A DNA stretch of 37,755 nucleotides from a virus: positions 1-37,755 of IMG/VR virus record IMGVR_UViG_3300042938_000135; one strand, 5' to 3'. This document shows positions 23,807 through 33,155 of the stretch, one piece after another. Below the pieces are notes generated by a model. The model ran no database searches and had not been told where the DNA came from. It saw only the letters and a list, made by a program, of their open reading frames with translations. The position numbers and the translations under genes are program-made. Every line of letters starts with the position of its first letter. Positions within the stretch are counted from its first letter, which is position 1.

Positions 23807-26800
23807 TGGCAAAGAGACAACCTAATATTAGAAGAGCAGCTCCAACGGCAAGCACAAGAATTCCTATTCTAAGTTTATCAAGTGGTGTATCAACACAAGC
23901 ACCAAGCAAACGATTGCCATTGGAAGCACAGGATATGACGAACGCTCTTGTATCATTAGAAAGATCTTTTGAAAAACGCCCAGGATTTTCTATACTACCA
24001 TCATCTACTTGGAACGGTTCTAGTACTAATGGTGTTCTTGATGCAGACTCAACCAATAGATTAGACTTATGGAGATGTCTTGAAAAAACAACTGATGACT
24101 CTAAGAAAGATTTTTGGTGGTACTGGTTTACAATTAATGATAACAACAGATTCTTAATTGGTATAGACTATAAGGCATCAGCAACAAACGCTATACTATT
24201 TTATGTCTATAAAATTAATGAAAATAACTATACAGATATAACTCCAACTAGCGCAGCTGGACAACAGAATACTTCAATCGTATCTCAAACAACTAGAAAC
24301 TATATTACATATGGATCAGATTTAGGATACAATGCTAGAGATATTTTAAAAGCTACTACAGTTGGGTCTAGTATTGTTGTTCTTAATACTCTAGTTAAAG
24401 CTGGTTTTACCTCTAGTGATAATGGAGTTTTGTTTGGGTTAGATGGTAAAGAACCATCAAGCGGAGCCGTTCAAGATCCTAAAGGTAAAAAGGTTACATA
24501 CTATACGGCAAGTAGAGTTGCTGGCACTACTGGATCTTTAGAATCATCTACAGAGTCTAGTACAAGTACAACAAGTTTAACACCAAATTCAATCGATCCA
24601 TTCACGCTTGCTACAATAATCCCAAACACAGCCATAGTAAATCAAACAGTTGCTTTATATAATAACACTACAGCTAACTCAGCTACAAACTCACAGTATC
24701 TTACTGGTATTTTAACTAAAATTTATAATAGTGATGTAACAACACTAGGTTTTACAAACACACCAGCTGCATATCTTAAGTCAGTATCTACCTCTATTGT
24801 AGGAAGTACATCCTTAATAGATACAAATATTGCACTAACCGTAACAGTACCAGCAGATGTTCAAGTAGGTAGTTATGTTGTTGTTTACAAAGATTCTGAT
24901 ACATATTTTACTGGTACTATATTATCAAAAACTTCAACTACTGCTTGTACAATTAAAATCGCATATGCAAGTCCAGCAAGTAAAGCTTTAACAGTAACAT
25001 CTGTTGGTTGGTCTATTGGTTATGAGTGTGCTACTGTTGATATAAATTTTATTAGCTCCGCATTAATTGCTAATACAGCTGCTATTGCTGTCTGGGTAGT
25101 TCTATATAGTACTTTTGTACCAGTAGAAGACTTTGTATATAAGGATTCAACATCACCTTGGTTGGGACAATCATTTGCTGACTTCAGCGAGATTAGATTT
25201 CCACCAGAAGCAACAGAAGTATATGGTAATAACGGTAATTACATTGGTCTACATAGTATAGATACTACTGCTGCTACTATGTTAGATTCATTATATGATC
25301 CATTTCATCCACTAGATACCCTTAGTGCTTTAGCTGGTCGTGGAAAGATATACTTTACAGCTGGACCTTATCTAAGTCAATCAAGTGGATACTATAGAGT
25401 TGTAAATTTTCCAGATTCTATTTCATATAAAGATGGGGCAACTAAAATAAGTGGAACTGGTAGACCATATACTCAAAAGATTAGGTCTCCAGATATGTAC
25501 TCTGTTTTAGACGAAAGAAGATTACCACAAAAATTGATCTTTAATGAACTACCAGATGGTATTAATTCCGATTGGTCGTTTCAACCTATTAACTGGACAC
25601 CTAAAACAACAGGTACTCGTTATTCAAACCCAGGACCAAGTGTATTCTTAAGTTCAGATCAACGAACAGCTAAACAAGTAAACATAAATGCTATTGCTAC
25701 CTTTAGAGATCGCCTATATCTAGCAAGTGAAGATGTTATTTTCTCATCTCAATTAGGATCATATGAAGATTTCTTTTTAGCAGACCCAAGTAACATTGTG
25801 TCTTCTGATCCAATTGATATTAGAGCATCGTCTAATACATATGCTGAGATCTCATCCATAACGCCATTCAGTGACTTCTTATTTATCAATACAAAGGGTG
25901 ACATTCAGTTTGAGTTGCGTGGTTCAGAGAATCAAATTACTCCATTGACTGCACAAATTGCACCTACAGCTTTCTATTCAACGGCTAAATTAACTGAACC
26001 AATTCTAATGGGATCTTTGATTTACTTCTTTGATAAGCGTAGATTGTATATCTATATGCCACAACAGAATCAAAGTATTAGTTTAGCTCAAGAGATCTCT
26101 AGTCACTGTGGTGATTATCTTCCAACTAACTTTAGAGCTACCACTAGTTGCCCAGCTCAAAATACTATTGTTGCTGTTGATGATGATAGTCCTAATAATA
26201 TTTATTTATATACAACTAGATTTTCTGGTGATAGAGTTCTTCAGAATGCTTTCTATAAATACACTATTGAAGCTGATGCTGCTATAGAATCCTGTCAGGT
26301 ATATGATAATTATTTACACACTGTTGTAAAGAAAAAGTCAACTATCCAAGATGATGCTGTTGAGTATTATGAGTACTATATTCAAAAAACATATCTTCAA
26401 AAGCAAGGTATAAAATTACCAAGGTTAGATAATTTAATTAAAATAAAACTACAAAAAAACAATAACTGTTCTTATAACCCAGCCAGTAATGAGACATCTT
26501 TTTATTTAAACTATAGATATACAATTAAAGATAATGATAAATTATATTTAATTACAGATCCCGAAGATACTGGTTGGGGCGAAGATGCTTATACTATTTT
26601 TAAACCAGTCATTGTAAAGGGTGGTGGTAAATATATTCTTAAAGTAAGTGGTGATTATTCAACACAAAGTTCAAATATATATGTTGGTACTTCCTTTAAT
26701 ATGAATGTCGAGTTAAGTACACAGTTTGTTAGAGATCAAAATAATAATGCAATAGATGGTATTTTAAATTTAAGAACATTGTTATCAAGGCATATTGATA

Positions 26801-27060
26801 CTGGTAACTATGATGTCATAGCTACTCGTAGAAATAAGTCTATTCTTAAATCTTCGTTTACTGCACTCACAACAGATTCTAATAATGATATTTTAAGTTT
26901 AGAAAATACACAAACAAGTGGTGAGTTTGTTTCTAAAATATTTGGGTTCTCTGATACAACAAAGATTCAAATTGTATCTGATTACCCAACACCAGTTAAT
27001 ATTGTTAACCTTGAATTCAAGGGAAAATTTACACAAACATATTCATCACTTAATACTTAA
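23806..27060 (+). CDS. Tail tubular protein B (T7 gp12-like nozzle), enlarged
   Basis: The product is 1084 residues, ATG 23806 overlapping the previous stop. The N-terminal PILSLSSGVSTQAPSKRLPL and SFEKRPGF are typical of gp12-type nozzle proteins. The central FADFSEIRFPPEATEVYGNN, YYRVVNFPD and a stretch ending DRLYLASEDVIFSSQLGSYE are strong family markers. It is about 290 residues longer than T7 gp12 (794). Extra material seems to lie around residues 215-420, a Ser/Thr-rich region between conserved blocks. Such an insertion could add a surface domain to the nozzle. The protein forms the hexameric tail tip. Confidence 0.93.
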   Translation: MAKRQPNIRRAAPTASTRIPILSLSSGVSTQAPSKRLPLEAQDMTNALVSLERSFEKRPGFSILPSSTWNGSSTNGVLDADSTNRLDLWRCLEKTTDDSKKDFWWYWFTINDNNRFLIGIDYKASATNAILFYVYKINENNYTDITPTSAAGQQNTSIVSQTTRNYITYGSDLGYNARDILKATTVGSSIVVLNTLVKAGFTSSDNGVLFGLDGKEPSSGAVQDPKGKKVTYYTASRVAGTTGSLESSTESSTSTTSLTPNSIDPFTLATIIPNTAIVNQTVALYNNTTANSATNSQYLTGILTKIYNSDVTTLGFTNTPAAYLKSVSTSIVGSTSLIDTNIALTVTVPADVQVGSYVVVYKDSDTYFTGTILSKTSTTACTIKIAYASPASKALTVTSVGWSIGYECATVDINFISSALIANTAAIAVWVVLYSTFVPVEDFVYKDSTSPWLGQSFADFSEIRFPPEATEVYGNNGNYIGLHSIDTTAATMLDSLYDPFHPLDTLSALAGRGKIYFTAGPYLSQSSGYYRVVNFPDSISYKDGATKISGTGRPYTQKIRSPDMYSVLDERRLPQKLIFNELPDGINSDWSFQPINWTPKTTGTRYSNPGPSVFLSSDQRTAKQVNINAIATFRDRLYLASEDVIFSSQLGSYEDFFLADPSNIVSSDPIDIRASSNTYAEISSITPFSDFLFINTKGDIQFELRGSENQITPLTAQIAPTAFYSTAKLTEPILMGSLIYFFDKRRLYIYMPQQNQSISLAQEISSHCGDYLPTNFRATTSCPAQNTIVAVDDDSPNNIYLYTTRFSGDRVLQNAFYKYTIEADAAIESCQVYDNYLHTVVKKKSTIQDDAVEYYEYYIQKTYLQKQGIKLPRLDNLIKIKLQKNNNCSYNPASNETSFYLNYRYTIKDNDKLYLITDPEDTGWGEDAYTIFKPVIVKGGGKYILKVSGDYSTQSSNIYVGTSFNMNVELSTQFVRDQNNNAIDGILNLRTLLSRHIDTGNYDVIATRRNKSILKSSFTALTTDSNNDILSLENTQTSGEFVSKIFGFSDTTKIQIVSDYPTPVNIVNLEFKGKFTQTYSSLNT

Positions 27061-27071
27061 TAGGAGTTACA

Positions 27072-30000
27072 ATGCCCAATAACACAATCAAAGATACAAC
27101 ATTAACTGGTGCTTGGAATGGTAGTTCGTTTACTATTTCTACTATACCAGTAATTGCTGGAATAAACATATTAGATCAACTTAAAATAGAAAGAACATTT
27201 ACTCTTCCAAGTGGTTCAGAGTTAACTCAAACGGATTTTAGAAAAATCTTTGTAATTCCAAGTGGAAACATAACCCTAAATGCAGCTGGTACAGCTATTA
27301 TTGCTATATCAACACCATCAGCTATTACTATAAGCTCTGGAACTATTACGGTTCCAGCAATAGTATCTGGAGATATTCTTAGAATTAGTAGAAAGGGTGT
27401 TAGTAACGAAGCATTAGTAACTTGGGTTGAGGGAACTAGACTTACGGCTAAGCAATTAAACCTAGAAACAACACAACTACTCAGTCTTACACAAGAAATC
27501 CTTGCCAATCTTGAATACAATTATGTTACAGCTACGGATCTAGAATATAACTTTGGATATAAATGGTCAACTAGATCTTGGGTTGAGGGTCGCCTTGGAG
27601 CTATTACAACAGGGCAAACAGTAAAGACTTATGTAGACGCAATTAATACCGCATTAGTGGCAGCTGATGTTGTACTACAAGGTCAGATTACAACTAATAC
27701 TAACACAAACAATACACAGAACTCTAGATTAGATGCTGTTGAAGCAATCAATACAACTCAAACAAGTAACATTAGTACCGTTACTACAAGAGTAAGTCCA
27801 TCTACTTCCCTTACAGGAACCTATTCAGCGTCTAACTTATCAGCGGCTGTTAATGCTTTAGATACTAGAGCAACTGCTAGTGAAGCTACTGACGCTACTC
27901 AAACATCTAATATATCTGCATTACAAACAAAGGTTGGAACTGGTATTATTACTGGACCAATCGCAGCTGGTTCTGATTTAACAGCAGCAATTAACCTTGT
28001 TGATGAGTATGTTACTGCTTCCTTAACTACAAGCACGAATACCATCTTTAATGGTCATGCACAGGGTCGTATTGTTTATGCTGGTGCATCTGGAGCTAAG
28101 GATAGTACAGCTAATCTTACTGTTACCGCAAGTGGCACAAGCCCAACGGTAGTTACATTAGTAGGAAACTTAACGCAAACTGGTAACCATGTTATTACTG
28201 GTAACCTCGTACAAGCAACAGGCACAGCGTCTATTACTGGAACAACTGGTAGTGTGTTTAACCTAACTGGATCGTTCCTAATGACAGCAACTGGCTCTAA
28301 TGTTGCTACCTTCAAGGGAGTATCTACTAATAAATTAGTTGCATTCCAAAACGCAAGTGGTACTGAGGTTAATGCACTCGATCAATATGGAAATCTAACT
28401 GGTAGAGCAACATCTAGTTATGGTGCTAGTGCGCCAACTAACCCAATTGCTGGTACTACTTGGTATGACACTACAAACACAGCACTTAAGGTTTACAATG
28501 GAACAGCTTGGACTCAGATCAGCACTACGACATTAGCTAACTATGTTGGTCTTGCTGGAAATGAATCTGTGGCTGGAAATAAAACCTTTACTTCTGGTCT
28601 TGGTATTGTTACTAGCCCTGGCGTTATTACTTATAATGCTGCTACTTTACTGTATTTAAAAGGTGATCATGCTACTACTCAATTTAGAATGGAAGCTATT
28701 ACTGGAGTTGCATCACCAAACGATTCGTCTCATTTAGATTTCTGGTGTTCAGAACCAGCCTTAACATATTCAGGATCTGGTATTGGTTTTAACGCCTATA
28801 AACCCTCAAGTGGCGGTAGTGCAAATATTACCCAACGAAATGTTGCACAAGGATCTTCTTATATTAGGTCTACTAATACTGCAAGTAGTTCTGCTTTACA
28901 ATTTGGAACAGGAGCAGCTGGTACTACACCAACTGTAAAAATGTCATTACTTGAATCTGGTAATTTAGCTGTTGGTGGCTCACATACTCCAACTGTTACA
29001 CTAGATGTAGCTGGTAGTGGTAAGTTTACTGGTAAAGTTCTTGTAGGTCCTACAGCAAATTATAATAGTTTTATGGATAGTATTGGATTAGTTACTAATT
29101 CTGTTCCATACACTAATGTTGGAAGTCAATCTGTTATGGCTGCTTATGGTACTACAGCTGTTGGTATTAATTTAGGTGGTGGTATTGCTTTAGGTGGTAT
29201 TTGGAATGATACAACAGTACCAAGTACATTTGCAGAAGTTGTTGGTATAAAAGAAAACGCTACATCTGGAGATTATGGAGGATCTTTACAATTAAAAACA
29301 AGAGCTAATGGTGCAAATGTTACTGAAAAAATGCGTATCTCTAGTACTGGTAATGTTGGTATTAACACTGTTAATCCAAAAGCTAAACTAGATGTTACTT
29401 ATGAAACTGGTGGAACTTTAACTAAAAAGATATTTAAATCTTGGACTCAGGTTGGGGTTGCAGGATTCTCTCATCAATATTTAAAATTATTTAGAGTACC
29501 ACTAGCAAATACAGACAATTACAATGTGTACAATTACACGATACAAGGAACAATATCTGCTAATAGATCAAATGATCTTAGTGTATCTTGTTCCCAATAT
29601 GTGTATATTTCAAAGGGTTATGTAGCTACGACATATACGAATGCACAGCTTGAAGCAGCGGTTCTATATGGTTATATTGGGTTTAGACCAGCAAACTTAG
29701 CTGATACCTTTTCTATGGTAAAGGTTAATGATGGTGGTGTTGATTGGGTTTGTTTGTATCTTAACTGTCCTTCAGCTGGTATTACTAGTTGGACATTTGA
29801 TGGTACAGTATCAATGCTTGACGATGCTACTTCAGCTGGTAAACATTTCCTAGATTTAGCTGATCCGACTCTTAGTTTAGGACCAGTTGGGTATCCTGCA
29901 AGTACAACCATACCAGCAACTGGTTTACATACAGCTTTAGGTTTTACACCTAAACAAACAGAGATTAATGAGTTTGCTGGGCTTAGCTTAAGTCTTGGTG

Positions 30001-31667
30001 ATGGCGATGAAGTCTCAGCTTATTCGGCACTAACCCCACTTATGATAACAAACAATGGTGCAACTAACCTTGCTATTAGAAATAGTACAGATAATGTTGA
30101 GCTTATAAACGAAGCATCCACAGATCGTGGTCGTGTTGGTACTTATACAAGCCATGCTTTTGAAACTAGAACTGGCAATGTCGTTCGTAATATTATTGGA
30201 ACAGATGGTGTTCATAGTTTTGGTACTGCACAAGCAACAGCACCGCTCTCTATTACTACTGATGGTAAAATACAGTTGTACAATGGAGCATCTAAATCTG
30301 ATGCTATTGCTTTTGCAAGCAATCAATTTAAGTTTGGCGATATCACAAACGGTCTTACTTCCAGTGAAGTTGGTATTTACGCCAAAGACAATATGAAGTT
30401 ACTTATCAATAATAGCACAGCAGTATCTCTGAATAGTACTGGTTTAGTTGGTATTGGTACAGCAGCATCATCAGTTCCATTAGAACATAGATTGCATGTA
30501 CATGGTAGTACTAATTCAACACTAGAACAAGCATCTCTTGCTTTAACTAATGGTGTTGTTAATAAATATTTTAATATCGCTAGTTATTATGCCACTGGAG
30601 CAACTACTGGAACTATTAAAATTAAAATTCCATTTGGTTTAATAAGCTCAGCATCACCAGTAGTAAATATGATGATGAAAATTAAACTTTCTGGTTTTAA
30701 TTACCAAACAACTGTTGGTTGGACAGCAACAATTTCCACTTATTTTTGGGCTGCTGGTAACAGTTGGCACAGTTCAAGTTTAACAACAACTGGTCAATGT
30801 CCATTTACTTCATTTAGATTAGGTCGAGATACAGCTAATAGTAATCATGGAGTTATTTTATTAGGGACAACAGCACAAGCATGGAATTATTCACCTATAT
30901 CAGTAGAACAACTTGATATTCACCACAATCCAACTACCGCTAATTTTAGTAAGGGTTGGGCTATATCTTTAATTGCTGATGAAACTGGTATTGATCAAAT
31001 TGTAACTCTTACTCCAAATATCTTTACTAATACATCCAACTACACAGGTATTAATACTACAACACCAAACAGCCCGCTGACAGTAGCTGGTAATATGGAA
31101 GTAACTAGTGGCAATAAGATTATTTCACCAATAGTAGAAACACCAGTTATTCAAAGTACTGGTACTCTAGAATTTAAAGGTGACTATGATGCAGCTGGTG
31201 GTGGTACAGCTGATCTTACTATTAACGCTAGTGGTGTGGCTGTGTTTGCTAATCCTCCGTTATATAATACTTTGGCGTTGGCTTATTCTGAAGTAGCTGT
31301 TAATGCAGCAGCATCTAGTGGTACTGGTTTTAAATTTGGAACAGGTTTAACAAACTATGGTGGATATGTTGTAAGATATATAAAAACTGGAGATCTTGTA
31401 CAAGTAGAAGGTCTTATTACTAATGTTGCTACAACAGCTCTTGCATTAGCTTCTGGAGCAGTTGTATTAACTGGATTACCAGTTCCAAGAAGTGGTTCAG
31501 GAGCTATTATGTCTATTGGTCTACAAAGTTTTACTACTGTAGTACCAATGAGACTAAATCCAACTAATGGAGAACTTATTGTAGGAGCAGCAGTTACACT
31601 AGCTCTTGGTAATGGAACAACAACTGGTGGTTATATCGCAATTAATTTTTCATACCACACAACATAA
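27072..31667 (+). CDS. Tail fibre with T7 gp17-like N-terminal domain, 1531 residues
   Basis: AATAGGAGTTACA precedes ATG 27072. Residues 1-165 resemble the tail-attachment domain of T7 gp17, with ILRISRKGVSNEALVTWVEG and LTAKQLNLETTQLLSLTQEI. A helical trimer-stalk region follows (about 195-290) with repeated NTTQTSNIS and ATQTSNIS. Then come long beta-repeats, including GNLTQTGNHVITGNL, a TWYDTTNTALKVYNGTAW motif and two MS/MR-I/L-x-S/T-GN segments near 625 and 755. The C-terminal domain (GGYVVRYIKTGDLVQVEGLI) is a candidate receptor-binding tip. There is no obvious self-cleaving chaperone. It determines host attachment. Confidence 0.88.
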   Translation: MPNNTIKDTTLTGAWNGSSFTISTIPVIAGINILDQLKIERTFTLPSGSELTQTDFRKIFVIPSGNITLNAAGTAIIAISTPSAITISSGTITVPAIVSGDILRISRKGVSNEALVTWVEGTRLTAKQLNLETTQLLSLTQEILANLEYNYVTATDLEYNFGYKWSTRSWVEGRLGAITTGQTVKTYVDAINTALVAADVVLQGQITTNTNTNNTQNSRLDAVEAINTTQTSNISTVTTRVSPSTSLTGTYSASNLSAAVNALDTRATASEATDATQTSNISALQTKVGTGIITGPIAAGSDLTAAINLVDEYVTASLTTSTNTIFNGHAQGRIVYAGASGAKDSTANLTVTASGTSPTVVTLVGNLTQTGNHVITGNLVQATGTASITGTTGSVFNLTGSFLMTATGSNVATFKGVSTNKLVAFQNASGTEVNALDQYGNLTGRATSSYGASAPTNPIAGTTWYDTTNTALKVYNGTAWTQISTTTLANYVGLAGNESVAGNKTFTSGLGIVTSPGVITYNAATLLYLKGDHATTQFRMEAITGVASPNDSSHLDFWCSEPALTYSGSGIGFNAYKPSSGGSANITQRNVAQGSSYIRSTNTASSSALQFGTGAAGTTPTVKMSLLESGNLAVGGSHTPTVTLDVAGSGKFTGKVLVGPTANYNSFMDSIGLVTNSVPYTNVGSQSVMAAYGTTAVGINLGGGIALGGIWNDTTVPSTFAEVVGIKENATSGDYGGSLQLKTRANGANVTEKMRISSTGNVGINTVNPKAKLDVTYETGGTLTKKIFKSWTQVGVAGFSHQYLKLFRVPLANTDNYNVYNYTIQGTISANRSNDLSVSCSQYVYISKGYVATTYTNAQLEAAVLYGYIGFRPANLADTFSMVKVNDGGVDWVCLYLNCPSAGITSWTFDGTVSMLDDATSAGKHFLDLADPTLSLGPVGYPASTTIPATGLHTALGFTPKQTEINEFAGLSLSLGDGDEVSAYSALTPLMITNNGATNLAIRNSTDNVELINEASTDRGRVGTYTSHAFETRTGNVVRNIIGTDGVHSFGTAQATAPLSITTDGKIQLYNGASKSDAIAFASNQFKFGDITNGLTSSEVGIYAKDNMKLLINNSTAVSLNSTGLVGIGTAASSVPLEHRLHVHGSTNSTLEQASLALTNGVVNKYFNIASYYATGATTGTIKIKIPFGLISSASPVVNMMMKIKLSGFNYQTTVGWTATISTYFWAAGNSWHSSSLTTTGQCPFTSFRLGRDTANSNHGVILLGTTAQAWNYSPISVEQLDIHHNPTTANFSKGWAISLIADETGIDQIVTLTPNIFTNTSNYTGINTTTPNSPLTVAGNMEVTSGNKIISPIVETPVIQSTGTLEFKGDYDAAGGGTADLTINASGVAVFANPPLYNTLALAYSEVAVNAAASSGTGFKFGTGLTNYGGYVVRYIKTGDLVQVEGLITNVATTALALASGAVVLTGLPVPRSGSGAIMSIGLQSFTTVVPMRLNPTNGELIVGAAVTLALGNGTTTGGYIAINFSYHTT

Positions 31668-31681
31668 AAGGAATTACTATA

Positions 31682-31957
31682 ATGCCACCACAAAGACAAC
31701 AACTACTATTTTTAATTATTTCTAGTTTACAACTTGTTGCCTTAATTGGTGGCATTGCTGCAAGCTTTGTTTACATGGGTAGACGAGACGCTATGATTGA
31801 CTATAGCATGAGAGATCTTGAGACCCTTAAGGGTATCGTGCAGGATCTAACCAAAGCACAGGTCGTCAGCGTAAGCAACGACTCATTCTATTCAACAGCT
31901 CTTATAGAGATTAAATCTAGGTTAACCAAACTAGAAGATAAACAGGCTATGCGATGA
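31682..31957 (+). CDS. Small membrane protein with coiled coil; spanin-like or holin-like
   Basis: The product is 91 residues with AAAAGGAATTACTATA before ATG 31682. A single hydrophobic segment at about 8-31 (LLFLIISSLQLVALIGGIAA) is followed by RRD and a charged helix with ETLKGIVQDLTKAQ and a segment ending IKSRLTKLEDKQ. One N-terminal membrane anchor plus a coiled coil is the plan of inner-membrane spanins (Rz). The next gene, overlapping by ATGA, encodes a lipoprotein, which supports a spanin pair. The location after a fibre gene rather than beside the terminase differs from T7. The function is inferred from topology. Confidence 0.55.
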   Translation: MPPQRQQLLFLIISSLQLVALIGGIAASFVYMGRRDAMIDYSMRDLETLKGIVQDLTKAQVVSVSNDSFYSTALIEIKSRLTKLEDKQAMR

Positions 31958-32430
31958 AGTACTTATGGTTATTTTTATTGATGGGTTGCTCAGCTGTTAA
32001 AGAAATATCAACGAGTAACCATATCATACAAGAGAATGCAATGGCTATTATTGACACAAGAAGTATAGCTGTAGCTCACAAACACGCAGAGATTATCTTG
32101 GGTGAAACCAAGGATATCTCTGGTGCTGTTGGTGAGGTAGCAGATATAACCCCTTGGTGGGCTAATCTACTTAAGTACGGATTCATATCTATCAGTGGTA
32201 TCGCTGTGGTGGTAATACTCTGGCAGACTGGATTAGGTACTGTGATTAGATTAGCCGTTGGTTGGTTGCCAAGTCGTAAGGTCAATGAAGCTAAGCTTGC
32301 AGTCAGTGCATTAGATGATACAGACCCAGTAACAATGAGAGAATACATAGCAGTAAAGAGATCGTCAGATCCAATGTTTAATGCTGCATGGAAGAAGGAG
32401 GTTGACAATGCCAGGAAGAAAGCAAATTGA
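31954..32430 (+). CDS. Lipobox protein with internal membrane segment; spanin candidate
   Basis: The product is 158 residues, coupled to the previous gene by ATGA. The N-terminus MKYLWLFLLMGC is a short lipoprotein signal with lipidation Cys12 (LMGC, slightly off consensus). A periplasm-like helical segment (13-68) leads to a hydrophobic stretch at about 75-100 (GFISISGIAVVVILW, then TVIRLAVGWL) and a charged C-terminus. A lipid anchor plus a later membrane segment recalls single-protein spanins of the T1 type, though about 50 residues follow the membrane segment here. It may bridge outer and inner membranes during lysis. This is topology-based inference. Confidence 0.5.
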   Translation: MKYLWLFLLMGCSAVKEISTSNHIIQENAMAIIDTRSIAVAHKHAEIILGETKDISGAVGEVADITPWWANLLKYGFISISGIAVVVILWQTGLGTVIRLAVGWLPSRKVNEAKLAVSALDDTDPVTMREYIAVKRSSDPMFNAAWKKEVDNARKKAN

Positions 32431-33154
32431 TACTAGTCAAAGTTCAGCTGATAGGAATATTTTAAGACGCTCTACTGTTGGTGTTATAAAGTCAACACAA
32501 GCAGAAGATACTGTTGGCTTTGCTAAAAAGTCTGGTTCATTGGGACAATTTTCTGCTACTACATCTGCGGAATTAGCTGATATTATGTCTAATGAAACAG
32601 GATCTGGTCAACTTGTATTTAATACAGAACCACTATTTATATCTCCTAAGATTGGTAATAATCATTCTGTTATATTAACAAAGGATGCAGTAACTGGATC
32701 AACAACAGCTAATCAAATCTTAATGCAGTTTCCTATGTATGATGTTGAACACCCATTACCAGTATATGGTACAGCTGATATTTTAATTCAAGTTGATGTA
32801 GGAAAACTAACTGGTACATCTGTTTTCTCACAGAGTATAGTACAAAAAAGAGTTACTAAAATATTGGCTGTATTTGATAATGATACAAACTTTGAAGATG
32901 ATCCATTTCCAGAAATTATTGGTCAAAATAGAGATATTTTTCTTATAGAATATGCTACTGTAAATACTTCTGGATATAACTCTATTGGTACTATAGGTAC
33001 ATTTAACATAATTAAAAACACAGCTAACTTAACTTATGATCTTGTTGTTACTCCAGCTACTAATAACTATATGAAGTATAGAGTTATAGCTACTTGTGTA
33101 TTATCAAGTGATTATGATTTCCTTGTTCCAGTAACAGCAACACCAGAGGAATAA
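32408..33154 (+). CDS. Probable tail-fibre-associated structural protein, 248 residues
   Basis: GAAGGAGGTTGACA precedes ATG 32408. The in-frame ATG 32381 is inside the upstream gene without a site. The N-terminal GRKQIDTSQSSADRNILRRS is charged. The rest is beta-rich, including GQLVFNTEPLFISPKIGNNH and a segment ending KYRVIATCVLSSDYDFLV. It starts within the lipoprotein gene and ends one base before the second fibre gene. It may be an adaptor or short fibre. No known domain is recognised. Confidence 0.6.
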   Translation: MPGRKQIDTSQSSADRNILRRSTVGVIKSTQAEDTVGFAKKSGSLGQFSATTSAELADIMSNETGSGQLVFNTEPLFISPKIGNNHSVILTKDAVTGSTTANQILMQFPMYDVEHPLPVYGTADILIQVDVGKLTGTSVFSQSIVQKRVTKILAVFDNDTNFEDDPFPEIIGQNRDIFLIEYATVNTSGYNSIGTIGTFNIIKNTANLTYDLVVTPATNNYMKYRVIATCVLSSDYDFLVPVTATPEE

Positions 33155-33155
33155 T

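Noticed and set aside
26573-26586. TTGGGGCGAAGATG in tail tubular B as a motif copy
   Set aside because: One base is missing and others differ, so it is too weak to count.
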